From assembly GCA_937959145.1 (NCBI GenBank), contig CALGMC010000061.1:1-9297 (forward strand): a stretch of DNA of 9,297 nt. Reading direction: 5' to 3'. Made by a program: the position numbers and the translations under genes. The DNA comes from an uncultured Chlorobiales bacterium. Lineage in GTDB: Bacteria; Bacteroidota; Chlorobiia; Chlorobiales; Thermochlorobacteraceae. Positions 1 through 7,202 of this stretch are shown piece by piece. The notes under the pieces are model-generated. The model worked only from the letters and a program-made list of their open reading frames with translations, did not search any database and was not told the origin of the DNA. Position 1 is the stretch's first letter. Each line of letters begins with the position of its first letter.

Positions 1-183
1 ACGCCGATTGCGGTCTATAACGTCTCAGGTGAATACTCAATGATAAAAGCGGCGGCACAAAACGGCTGGATTGATGGCGAGCGCGTCATGATGGAAACGC
101 TCCTCTCGATGAAACGCGCAGGCGCAAAACTTATTTTTACATACTTTGCCATAGAAGCGGCAAAACTTCTCAAACAATCTTGA
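1..183 (+). CDS. hemB: Porphobilinogen synthase (delta-aminolevulinic acid dehydratase), C-terminal 60 residues
   Basis: This is the 3' end of a gene cut by the left edge, open in frame 1 from the first base to a TGA at 181-183. HemB condenses two 5-aminolevulinate molecules into porphobilinogen, the first common pyrrole for heme, chlorophyll and cobalamin, in the cytosol. The fragment carries the conserved C-terminal block of the family: YNVSGEYSMIKAAAQNGW (fragment residues 6-23), then the KRAGA segment and ITYFA-like FTYFA. The Ser of VSGEY and the Tyr of TYFA are 39 residues apart, which matches the E. coli substrate-binding pair Ser272 and Tyr311, so the visible part looks functional. 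The metal-binding region and catalytic lysines lie upstream, outside the window. The next gene starts 7 bases after the stop, so the two are probably cotranscribed. Family assignment is firm; only completeness is unknown. Confidence 0.95.
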   Translation, partial: TPIAVYNVSGEYSMIKAAAQNGWIDGERVMMETLLSMKRAGAKLIFTYFAIEAAKLLKQS

Positions 184-190
184 CTTCACA

Positions 191-2317
191 ATGCGGATAC
201 AACTTTCACTTATTGCCATGCTTACTTTGCTCACACTTAACTGCTCATCACCAAAATTGAACTATCCAAAAACAGGAAAAGTCAATCAAGTTGACAACTA
301 CTTTGGCACAGAAGTGCGCGACGATTATCGCTGGCTCGAAGACGATACATCTGAAGCCACTGCTAAATGGGTAGAAGCGCAAAACAAAGTAACCTTTGCC
401 TACTTGGAAAAAATCCCCTTTCGCAATGCGCTCAAAGCACGACTGACGGAGATTTACAACTACCCGAAATACTCTGCGCCGTTCCGCAAAGGCGATTACT
501 TTTTCTTCTACAAAAATGACGGCTTGCAAAATCAAAGCGTGCTTTATATGCAAACGGGACTTGACGGCACGCCCGAAGTGCTCTTAAACCCGAACACTTT
601 TTCCGAAGATGGCACATCGCGCTTAGGCGCATTCGCTGTTTCCAAAGATGCTAAATATGCCGCCTACGGCATTTCCAAAGGCGGCTCGGACTGGCAAACA
701 TATTACGTGATGGAACTTGCTACGAAAAAGCAACTTCCCGATACGCTAAACTGGGTAAAGGTTTCTGGGATTGCTTGGGAAGGCGATGGTTTTTATTACA
801 GCCGCTATCCTGAACCGTCAGACAAAAAAGAACTTTCGGCGAAAAACGAATTTCATCAAGTTTATTATCACAAGGTTGGCACGCCGCAATCACAAGATGA
901 ACTTGTTTTTGAAGACAAGGCACACGCGCAACGCTTCCACTTTGCCTTCACAAGCGAAGATGAACAATTCACTTTTTTGAGCATTTCCGATAGAGGGTCA
1001 GGAAAACAAGGCAACGCACTTTACTTCAAACGACGTGGCGAGAAAACCTTTAAGCCTATCGTTAGTGAGATTACGGATTTCTCTTACAGCATTGTCGACA
1101 ACATCGGCAACGATTTTCTCATCACAACAAATCACGATGCGCCGAATGAAAAAGTCATGCGATGCTCTTCCAAAAATCCTGACATGAAAAATTGGCAAAC
1201 TGTGATTGCTGAAAAGCCCGAAGCCTTGCAGTATGTTACAACAGGCGGCGGAAAAATTTTTGCACTGTATATGAAAGACGTTTCGACGCGCGTCTATGTT
1301 CACGCGCTCGATGGCACCTTTGAAAATGAAGTGGAATTGCCTGCACTCGGCACTGCCAGCGGCTTCGGCGGAGAAGCCGATGATAAATTCGTTTTCTATA
1401 CCTTTACCTCTTTCACATTTCCGCCGACGATTTATCGCTACGACATTGCGTCCAAAACATCGACCATCTTCCGCAAGCCTGAACTGAAATTCAATCCCGA
1501 AGACTACGAAACCAAACAAGTTTTTTTCACAAGCAAAGACGGCACGAAAGTGCCAATGTTTTTGGTGCATAAGAAAGGCATTGTGCAAGATGGAAATAAC
1601 CCCACGCTGATGTATGGCTACGGCGGATTTAATGTAAGTTTGTTGCCGTCGTTCAGTCCGCTCAACATTGCGCTCTTGGAGCAGGGCGTCATTTATGCGC
1701 AGGTGAATTTGCGTGGCGGCAACGAATATGGCGAGGCGTGGCATAAAGCAGGCATGAAGTTCAATAAGCAAAATGTGTTTGATGATTTTATTGCAGCAGC
1801 AGAGTATCTCATCAAAGAAAAATACACGCGCTCGGAAAAATTGGCGATGAAGGGTGGCTCAAATGGCGGCTTGCTCGTTGGCGCAGTGATGTGTCAGCGT
1901 CCTGAACTCTTCAAAGTTGCCTTGCCTGCCGTCGGCGTGATGGATATGCTCCGCTTCCAAAAATTTACGATTGGCTGGAACTGGATTGCCGAATATGGCT
2001 CGAGCGAAGCCAGCAAAGAAGAGTTTGAATACCTCTATCGATATTCACCACTTCACAATTTGAAAGAAGGCGTTTCCTATCCTGCAACGCTGATTACGAC
2101 TGCCGACCACGACGACCGCGTTGTGCCTGCACACTCGTTCAAATTTGCGGCGGCATTGCAAGAAAAGCATCGTGGCGAAAATCCTGTGCTCATTCGCATT
2201 GCAGTGAAATCGGGACACGGCGCAAGTTCAACCGAAAAAGCCATTGAAGAAACGGCTGATGTATATGCGTTTCTCTTTCACAATCTCGGTGTTGTGCCGA
2301 AGTTTGCAACGAAATAA
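191..2317 (+). CDS. Prolyl oligopeptidase (S9A serine peptidase), probable lipoprotein
   Basis: Complete 708-residue prolyl endopeptidase, close to the usual ~700-710. The family cleaves short peptides after proline. Order of parts: a hydrophobic signal (residues 3-16) ending in Cys18; the N-terminal family segment with DDYRWLED (44-51); a seven-bladed propeller region (roughly 80-435) that gates access; and a C-terminal alpha/beta hydrolase domain. The catalytic triad is visible: Ser557 in GGSNGG, Asp641 in HDDRVVP and His676 in SGHG. Arg643 and Trp598 correspond to the substrate-binding Arg643 and Trp595 of the mammalian enzyme. The signal suggests export and lipid anchoring, but the lipobox (TLNC) is poor, with Asn before the Cys. 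ATG 191 gives this full signal; no Shine-Dalgarno precedes it. It follows hemB by 7 bases, probably for transcription rather than shared function. It ends convergently, 7 bases from the methyltransferase stop. The preferred peptide substrate cannot be read from sequence. Confidence 0.95.
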   Translation: MRIQLSLIAMLTLLTLNCSSPKLNYPKTGKVNQVDNYFGTEVRDDYRWLEDDTSEATAKWVEAQNKVTFAYLEKIPFRNALKARLTEIYNYPKYSAPFRKGDYFFFYKNDGLQNQSVLYMQTGLDGTPEVLLNPNTFSEDGTSRLGAFAVSKDAKYAAYGISKGGSDWQTYYVMELATKKQLPDTLNWVKVSGIAWEGDGFYYSRYPEPSDKKELSAKNEFHQVYYHKVGTPQSQDELVFEDKAHAQRFHFAFTSEDEQFTFLSISDRGSGKQGNALYFKRRGEKTFKPIVSEITDFSYSIVDNIGNDFLITTNHDAPNEKVMRCSSKNPDMKNWQTVIAEKPEALQYVTTGGGKIFALYMKDVSTRVYVHALDGTFENEVELPALGTASGFGGEADDKFVFYTFTSFTFPPTIYRYDIASKTSTIFRKPELKFNPEDYETKQVFFTSKDGTKVPMFLVHKKGIVQDGNNPTLMYGYGGFNVSLLPSFSPLNIALLEQGVIYAQVNLRGGNEYGEAWHKAGMKFNKQNVFDDFIAAAEYLIKEKYTRSEKLAMKGGSNGGLLVGAVMCQRPELFKVALPAVGVMDMLRFQKFTIGWNWIAEYGSSEASKEEFEYLYRYSPLHNLKEGVSYPATLITTADHDDRVVPAHSFKFAAALQEKHRGENPVLIRIAVKSGHGASSTEKAIEETADVYAFLFHNLGVVPKFATK

Positions 2318-2331
2318 ATCTTTCTTATTTC
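2311..2331. terminator. Weak AT-rich inverted repeat containing both convergent stop codons
   Basis: GAAATAA (2311-2317) and TTATTTC (2325-2331) are perfect 7-base inverted arms around a 7-base spacer. The left arm ends with the TAA of the peptidase gene and the right arm begins with the complement of the TAA of the methyltransferase gene. There are T-rich bases on the + strand after the left arm. It could act as a weak bidirectional terminator, but the stem has only one G-C pair per arm and may simply reflect two genes that both end in Lys-TAA. Confidence 0.25.
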
Positions 2332-3287
2332 TTGAGAAGATAAAAGCAGGCGGAGTCGCCTTGTTCTTCGCGGTTCAGGGCTTCGGCGCGCGCTCTGAAA
2401 GCCGCAATGTCGGCATTTGAAAAAAGTGACTGTTCGGGGTTTTGCGAGTAAGAACGTGCGTCGTTAAGCGGAATGTCTTTGAGGTATTGTTCGCTTCCCC
2501 AAAATTGAAACTCGGTTGAGTCGAATTCGGTCTTGAAAATTTCAAAGCCGCACTGTTCGGCTAAAAGGTGCATGCTCTTGACGGTCGGCAGAAAGAGATG
2601 ACGCGGCGGGTCGAGTTGAACCCAATTAACGCCATAGTGTTTCCAAGCAAAAGTACCTGCAAGAGGCACACGAATGAGCACAACACCGTTCGGCGTGAGC
2701 AGTTTTCGCGCAATCTCTAAATAGGCATGTGGCGTTGGGATATGCTCCAACGAGTGATGAAACATAATGAGGTCGAAAGAGCCCGTCATATCTTTCAATT
2801 CTTTTTTCCAAATTTTCACGCCGTTGTTGTAGAAAATATCGCTTTCCAAGAAAGGGTCGACGCCTTGCACATGTTTGAATCCTAATTGATGCAGTTCAAG
2901 CAGAAAAACACCTGCGCCGCATCCGACATCTAAAATTTTTGAATCAAGATTGAGCGATGAATGTTTCATCCATTTCAAAATATCAGGCACCCCAGTCAGT
3001 TGATACATCAGGCGACCGATAAGCCCCTTGCCCGTGAGCACAAAGTTCGTGCGTTGGGTTTTCAAAAATCGTTTCAAAGGTGGGTCAACCAAAGGCGTTG
3101 CATGATACGAGTAGTAAGTTTGGGGATAGTATTTTGAAAGGTCTTCAGGCGGTGCTACAATCTGAACGCAACCGCAATGCTCGCATTCAAAATAGGTAAA
3201 GGTATCGCGCATGCCGAACATCATTTCTTTGGCTGTGTAATAAGTCGCGGAAGTGTGTGCGTGTCCGCAGATGATGCAAGTGGGCAT
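2325..3287 (-). CDS. Class I SAM-dependent methyltransferase with N-terminal zinc-ribbon-like cysteines
   Basis: Complete 320-residue protein. The N terminus carries CIIC (Cys4, Cys7) and CEHCGC (Cys35, Cys38, Cys40), spaced like a small zinc-binding knuckle. The Rossmann methyltransferase core follows: SAM motif I ILDVGCGAG (118-126), the acidic end of strand 2 at Asp144 (QGVDP), and FDLIMFHHSLEHIP (171-184), a signature of the Methyltransf_11/23 group. LDPPRHLFLPT (225-235) is a further block typical of this subgroup. There is no signal peptide or membrane segment, so it is cytosolic. Such two-part proteins often sit in polysaccharide or lipid-glycan loci and methylate sugars or small molecules, but the substrate here is unknown. 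The start at 3287 places the first Cys pair at residues 4 and 7, as expected. It stands alone on its strand: convergent with the peptidase gene, divergent from the YfhO-family gene. No Shine-Dalgarno is seen upstream. Confidence 0.88.
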   Translation of the reverse strand: MPTCIICGHAHTSATYYTAKEMMFGMRDTFTYFECEHCGCVQIVAPPEDLSKYYPQTYYSYHATPLVDPPLKRFLKTQRTNFVLTGKGLIGRLMYQLTGVPDILKWMKHSSLNLDSKILDVGCGAGVFLLELHQLGFKHVQGVDPFLESDIFYNNGVKIWKKELKDMTGSFDLIMFHHSLEHIPTPHAYLEIARKLLTPNGVVLIRVPLAGTFAWKHYGVNWVQLDPPRHLFLPTVKSMHLLAEQCGFEIFKTEFDSTEFQFWGSEQYLKDIPLNDARSYSQNPEQSLFSNADIAAFRARAEALNREEQGDSACFYLLKK

Positions 3288-3301
3288 TTAGCAGAGTTGG
3301 T

Positions 3302-3309
3302 TATGTTTG
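3302..3309 (+). promoter_or_regulatory. Candidate Bacteroidota-type -7 box (TATGTTTG)
   Basis: TATGTTTG matches the TAnnTTTG -7 element of the Bacteroidota primary sigma factor and lies in the divergent 108-base gap, 86 bases before the YfhO-family start. No TTTG -33 partner is seen at the usual 19-20 base spacing, so this may be chance. Confidence 0.15.
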
Positions 3310-3351
3310 AAGGTTGTGTTAGGAAAAATACGCGATGAAAGATTCCTTTTG

Positions 3352-3359
3352 TAGATTTG
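3352..3359 (+). promoter_or_regulatory. Candidate Bacteroidota-type -7 box (TAGATTTG)
   Basis: TAGATTTG matches TAnnTTTG and ends 36 bases before the ATG of the YfhO-family gene, which would give a leader of about 30 bases. The candidate box before the response regulator gene lies at nearly the same distance (38 bases). No good -33 TTTG is seen upstream. The match is by eye and promoter activity is an inference. Confidence 0.25.
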
Positions 3360-3395
3360 CCGAGCAATTTTTGCAGTCATTTAAGATAAACACAA

Positions 3396-5975
3396 ATGTC
3401 GCAACCAAAGACACAAAGTTCAAAATCATCAACGCCAAAGTCTTCGAAGCCCAGAAAGACACTCGCGCCCGAACCATCGCTCATTCCCGAAAAATATCAA
3501 GACCTCGCCGCAGTATTGTTTCTTTTGGTTCTGACCTTGATTGTTTTCTCGCCGATTGTGTTTCAAGGCAAATCGTTTGTTGTGCCCGATAACACGGCTT
3601 CATTAGCCACTCAAACTTTCGTCCGTGATGCCAAAGCCGAAGGCATTCAACCGCAGTGGATTCCATTTGTGTTCAGTGGCATGCCGTCGCTCGGCAGTCT
3701 TTTCGTTCAAGCAGAACGGTGGTATGATGTTACTCACACGGTGGTTTGGAAAGGTATCGTAAAAGTTTTCACAGCAATAACCGCGACCCCAGAGAGCGTA
3801 TCTGTCGTCCTGTTTTACTTCGTGTTTGGTGCGGGAATCTATTGGCTCTTGCGCACAAAGCAATGTTCACCGTTTCAATCGCTTGTTGGTGCAATCGGCG
3901 CAATGCTCGCAACGCTCTCGGTGGTGTGGATTACGGTCGGACATAACACGAAAATTACTGCCGCCTCGCTTTACCCTTATTTACTCGTCTTTGCAGAACG
4001 ATTGCGCCAATCGGAAAATTGGAAATCCATGTTGCTCAATACGGCACTGCTCTCGTGTGTGCTCTCGCTCCTTTTTGGCTCAACGCACGTGCAAATGATT
4101 TACTACGGCGGACTTTTCGCAGGAATTTACTTGCTCGTCGAGCTCATTTACGCTTTGGTCAAAAAAGAGCCAATCGTGGCTTGGCTTCGCAGTGCAGGCG
4201 GCATGGCAGTAGCGGCACTGCTGGCAGTGATGATGTTCGCCGATACTTATCTCGCCGTCGCCGAATACTCGCCCTATTCGATTCGTGGCGCGGCAAGCGT
4301 AACCAGCATCTATCCCGAATTGGCAACTGAACAAACCTCGACGCAAAGCAAAGCCGATTCAAAAGGCGGATTGAGTTATGACTACGCAACAAGTTGGTCG
4401 TTTGGCGTCGAGGAAGTCTTGACCTTTTTCGCGCCGTCTTATTTCGGATACGGCAATGCGAGTTATTGGGGACCACAACCCTTTACAATGTGTCCGCAAT
4501 TTTTCGGCGTTGTGATTCTCATCTTTGCCATCATTGGATTGGTGCGATACTGGCACGACCGATTTGTGCAAGCCGTGTTTGCGGTCGGCACATTTGCGCT
4601 TGTGGTCTCGTTTGGGAAGTATTTCCCGCTGGTCTATGATTTGCTCTTTTACTTTGCGCCGTTCTTCAACAAGTTCCGTGCGCCATCGATGATTCTGATT
4701 TTAACCGCACTTTCTGCGTGCATTCTTGCAGGCTACGGCGTCAAGGCACTTTACGAGATGCGCGAAACGGCAAGCGACGAACTAAAATCGCTCTTTCAAA
4801 AAATCAGTTATGCAAGCGTGGCGGTCGCGCTTGTCGGCATTTTGGGCTTTTCGGGGTGCAAGCAAGATTACATTCAACAGATTGCTAAAAGCGATAGAGG
4901 CAAGCAACTTGTGGCGCAGTATCAAAATCCGTCGGTGATTCAAGCCTACGAATCGCAGTTCAAGATTTTCGATATGGCAAAAACCGATATGATGCTCTCG
5001 CTCTTAATTATGGGCACAACGATGATGCTGGCATATTTCTTCATCAATCGCACGCTCTCAAAAACTGTGTTTCAAGGCGCGTTGCTCTTGGTGGTAATAG
5101 TCGACTTTTGGCGCGCCGATGCCGACCTGCTCAAAGGCGCACAGCCCCTGCAAGCCGAAAAGAAAGTCTTCGAGAAGCCCGATTACGTCGCCTTTCTCGA
5201 GCAAGACAAAACGAAATTTAGAATCCTACCACTCTTGCGCGAGAACGATGCGAATTGGTATGCCTACTTCCGTTTGGAATCGGTCGGCGGTTATCAAGGT
5301 GCGAAAATGCGCATCTATCAAGATTTGATTGAACTCTTTGGCAACGGCAATACAGAAACGCCAACCTTTTTCACCAATGCCGTCCTGATGGATTTGCTCA
5401 ATCTCAAATACATCATCGTGGATAAGCCGACATCGTTCGAGGGCTTCAAGACGGTGTTTGAAGGCAGTCGAGTTGTGATGGCACGCGAAAACCCAACGCC
5501 ACGCGCATGGCTTGTAAAATCTGTTGAGAAGGCAACCGTGCCCGAAATTTTGAAACACATTGAGCGGCAAGATTTCAATCCGCGCGAAAAAGCCTTCGTA
5601 GAAGTTGATGCTCCCACCGCTGACGCACCCGATAGCCTTTCGAGCGTGGAAGTGAAAAGTGCAGGCATTCATCACCTCGAGTTGAGCGTGAAGACAAGCG
5701 CAAACAGTTTTCTGTTTGTAAGCGAAATTTTTTATGACAAAGGCTGGAAGTGTTTGATTGACGGCGCAGAGACAACGGTCTACAAAACCAACTACGCCTT
5801 TCGCGGCGTGCTTGTGCCGAAGGGAACACACGATGTGAAGTTTGTGTATGAATCAAGCGCGTTTAATACAGGCAAGGTGTTGGCGATTTTTGCGAATATG
5901 CTTGTTCTTGTTGCCTTGATTGTATCAGGCGTGGTGATGTGGCAGAGTCGGTCAGAAGCAGGTAATCCCTCGTAA
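3396..5975 (+). CDS. YfhO-family polytopic membrane protein
   Basis: Complete 859-residue protein. After a cytosolic-looking, Ser/Lys/Pro-rich tail (residues 2-28) it has about 13-15 hydrophobic segments: near 36-56, 136-153, 163-182, 213-228, 232-255, 265-283, 369-384, 389-406, 429-448, 471-486, 532-550 and 559-570, and a last one at 828-849, with one or two weaker ones. The first large loop holds VVPDN (62-66) and FSGMPSLG (93-100), typical of YfhO-like proteins, which resemble GT-C glycosyltransferases; Asp65 is in the position where GT-C enzymes keep a catalytic acid. A soluble region (about 571-825) follows, ending in the family's C-terminal block DKGWKCLIDG (781-790) and YAFRGVLVPKGTHDVKFVY (800-818). 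Known Gram-positive YfhO proteins glycosylate teichoic acids; in Bacteroidota/Chlorobiota the substrate is not established, so sugar transfer at the cell surface is only a suggestion. ATG 3396 is preceded by an A-rich stretch and no Shine-Dalgarno. The next Met is residue 95, beyond the first membrane segment, which supports this start. Confidence 0.88.
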   Translation: MSQPKTQSSKSSTPKSSKPRKTLAPEPSLIPEKYQDLAAVLFLLVLTLIVFSPIVFQGKSFVVPDNTASLATQTFVRDAKAEGIQPQWIPFVFSGMPSLGSLFVQAERWYDVTHTVVWKGIVKVFTAITATPESVSVVLFYFVFGAGIYWLLRTKQCSPFQSLVGAIGAMLATLSVVWITVGHNTKITAASLYPYLLVFAERLRQSENWKSMLLNTALLSCVLSLLFGSTHVQMIYYGGLFAGIYLLVELIYALVKKEPIVAWLRSAGGMAVAALLAVMMFADTYLAVAEYSPYSIRGAASVTSIYPELATEQTSTQSKADSKGGLSYDYATSWSFGVEEVLTFFAPSYFGYGNASYWGPQPFTMCPQFFGVVILIFAIIGLVRYWHDRFVQAVFAVGTFALVVSFGKYFPLVYDLLFYFAPFFNKFRAPSMILILTALSACILAGYGVKALYEMRETASDELKSLFQKISYASVAVALVGILGFSGCKQDYIQQIAKSDRGKQLVAQYQNPSVIQAYESQFKIFDMAKTDMMLSLLIMGTTMMLAYFFINRTLSKTVFQGALLLVVIVDFWRADADLLKGAQPLQAEKKVFEKPDYVAFLEQDKTKFRILPLLRENDANWYAYFRLESVGGYQGAKMRIYQDLIELFGNGNTETPTFFTNAVLMDLLNLKYIIVDKPTSFEGFKTVFEGSRVVMARENPTPRAWLVKSVEKATVPEILKHIERQDFNPREKAFVEVDAPTADAPDSLSSVEVKSAGIHHLELSVKTSANSFLFVSEIFYDKGWKCLIDGAETTVYKTNYAFRGVLVPKGTHDVKFVYESSAFNTGKVLAIFANMLVLVALIVSGVVMWQSRSEAGNPS

Positions 5976-6108
5976 ATGCAGGTTGAGATTAGCGATGTTA
6001 CCGTTATTTCCTGCAAGTTTGATTTGTTTTCCCTCAATTAGCGAGTTCGCGCATCTGAGAATCAAAATGAGTTTGGCGACGGAATTTGCTTGCAGGTGCG
6101 AAGCATTG

Positions 6109-7053
6109 TCAACGCTTTTTCAACTGGTCTTGAACCGACTGCAAGCGATGGAGCAGTTCCGAAGTTGGCGGCGGGGTTTTCTTCGGCGGCTCGATTTGCG
6201 AGGCGGTGAATTTCAAATTCGCATTGGGCTGTGCGCGATAAATCGTGCTTCTCGCTGCGGCATCCATGAGGGCACGCTCCAATTCTTCCTGCGTTGCGGA
6301 TTTCGGCAAGTAGCGAAACACATTAATTTCATTGATGGCTTTTGTGATTAATCCGACATCGACCGTGTCAGTAAGCACAATGATAATCAGTTGCGGATTT
6401 TCAGCCAGAACAGTTTTAAGAAAATCGAGCCCCTCGTAATCATCTAATTTTAATTCGCTCACAATCACCGCAGGCGGCACATCACCAATTAACTTCAAGG
6501 CGTCCACGACTGTCGCGGCAGTGCGAATGGTGAAATGCTTGGAAAGTCGGAGTTGAAGTCGCGCGATTTCATCGGGCGTGAATCCAACGAAGAGCGCGTC
6601 ATATTTGGGAAGCGTGAGGTCGGGTTTAATGTCATTTTTTGAGACAGCCGCTATTGCCGTTGGCTTTAAGGTTGAAAGTCGGTCGTAAATCTGCACGCCG
6701 AGCCGAACGACATTCAAAAGCGCGTCGTTGCGACAGGGCTTGTTGAGGTATCGGAAAATTTCACCCGCGTTCACGGAGTTCATTACGCTTTCTAAATCGG
6801 CGTAGCCCGTCAGCAAAATGCGAATCGTGTTTGGGCTTGCTTGCTTGGCGCGTTTGAGCAGTTGATGTCCGCGCATTTGAGGCATACGCTCATCGCTAAT
6901 CAGCACCTTAATCGGATACTTGGATAAAATCTCCAATGCTTTTTGTCCGTTTTCTGCTGTATGAACAACATAATCCACTTCCAATAAGTCGCGCATTGAT
7001 GAGAGAATAAGCGGCTCATCATCAACAAGGAGAATGTGCGATGCGTTTTTCAT
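6109..7053 (-). CDS. Two-receiver response regulator (receiver plus degenerate pseudoreceiver), no output domain
   Basis: Complete 314-residue protein. Receiver 1 (about 5-122) is intact: acidic pair Asp11/Asp12, phosphoacceptor Asp54 in SDERMP, Thr82 in LLTGYAD and Lys105 in LNKP. The wording around RILLTGYADLE and GEIFRYLNKP resembles receivers of RpfG-type regulators, which usually carry an HD-GYP c-di-GMP phosphodiesterase. Here there is none. Instead a linker (about 123-149) leads to a second receiver-like fold (about 150-266), in which the acidic pair is replaced by Gly157/Phe158 and the phosphoacceptor by Glu200 (VSELK), while Thr228 and Lys251 remain. A short proline-rich, then helical and basic tail ends the protein (288-314). 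It probably acts through protein contacts, as a phosphorelay member or adaptor; partner kinases are not in view. It stands alone: convergent with the YfhO-family gene, divergent from typA. No Shine-Dalgarno precedes the ATG at 7053. Confidence 0.9.
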   Translation of the reverse strand: MKNASHILLVDDEPLILSSMRDLLEVDYVVHTAENGQKALEILSKYPIKVLISDERMPQMRGHQLLKRAKQASPNTIRILLTGYADLESVMNSVNAGEIFRYLNKPCRNDALLNVVRLGVQIYDRLSTLKPTAIAAVSKNDIKPDLTLPKYDALFVGFTPDEIARLQLRLSKHFTIRTAATVVDALKLIGDVPPAVIVSELKLDDYEGLDFLKTVLAENPQLIIIVLTDTVDVGLITKAINEINVFRYLPKSATQEELERALMDAAARSTIYRAQPNANLKFTASQIEPPKKTPPPTSELLHRLQSVQDQLKKR

Positions 7054-7091
7054 AATCGTGTTCTGTGATAGACCGTTGAGGATTCAAACTA

Positions 7092-7099
7092 CAAACTTA
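7092..7099 (-). promoter_or_regulatory. Candidate Bacteroidota-type -7 box (TAAGTTTG on the - strand)
   Basis: On the - strand TAAGTTTG matches TAnnTTTG and ends 38 bases before the ATG of the response regulator gene, close to the 36-base distance seen before the YfhO-family gene. A TTTG occurs 11 bases further upstream, too close for a canonical -33 element. Function is inferred. Confidence 0.25.
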
Positions 7100-7196
7100 C
7101 AGGTTTCTCGCAAATTAAAAATCATGCAAAGAAAACTTAAAACAGCGTTGAACGAATCGCAGATATGTGCCGTTTAGACTTCTCGTAATAAAACAG

Positions 7197-7202
7197 TATA
7201 TT
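7197..7202 (+). promoter_or_regulatory. Possible -10-like TATATT upstream of typA
   Basis: TATATT lies 76 bases before the typA ATG in the 225-base divergent region. A poor -35-like TTAGAC sits 17 bases upstream (7174-7179). A near match to the Bacteroidota -7 box (AACTTTTG, 7245-7252) is closer to the start. Neither is convincing; one of them, or neither, may drive typA. I see nothing else definite in the region. Confidence 0.15.

Noticed and set aside
998..1771. 257-codon antisense open frame inside the peptidase gene
   Set aside because: It lies wholly opposite a gene with an intact catalytic triad, has no recognisable motif and is rich in Cys, His, Arg and Phe in a way typical of a mirror frame.
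5226..5831. 201-codon antisense open frame inside the YfhO-family gene
   Set aside because: It is fully covered by the conserved C-terminal part of the membrane protein on the + strand, and its translation shows no domain and an unnatural composition.
5983..6351. 122-codon + strand open frame across the spacer and the end of the response regulator gene
   Set aside because: Two thirds of it is opposite the response regulator; the translation resembles no family and is Arg/Phe/Cys-rich.
7124..7177. 17-codon small open frame in the 225-base region before typA, considered as a leader peptide
   Set aside because: It has no ribosome binding site, no run of regulatory codons and no attenuator-like hairpin after it; a frame this short is expected by chance.
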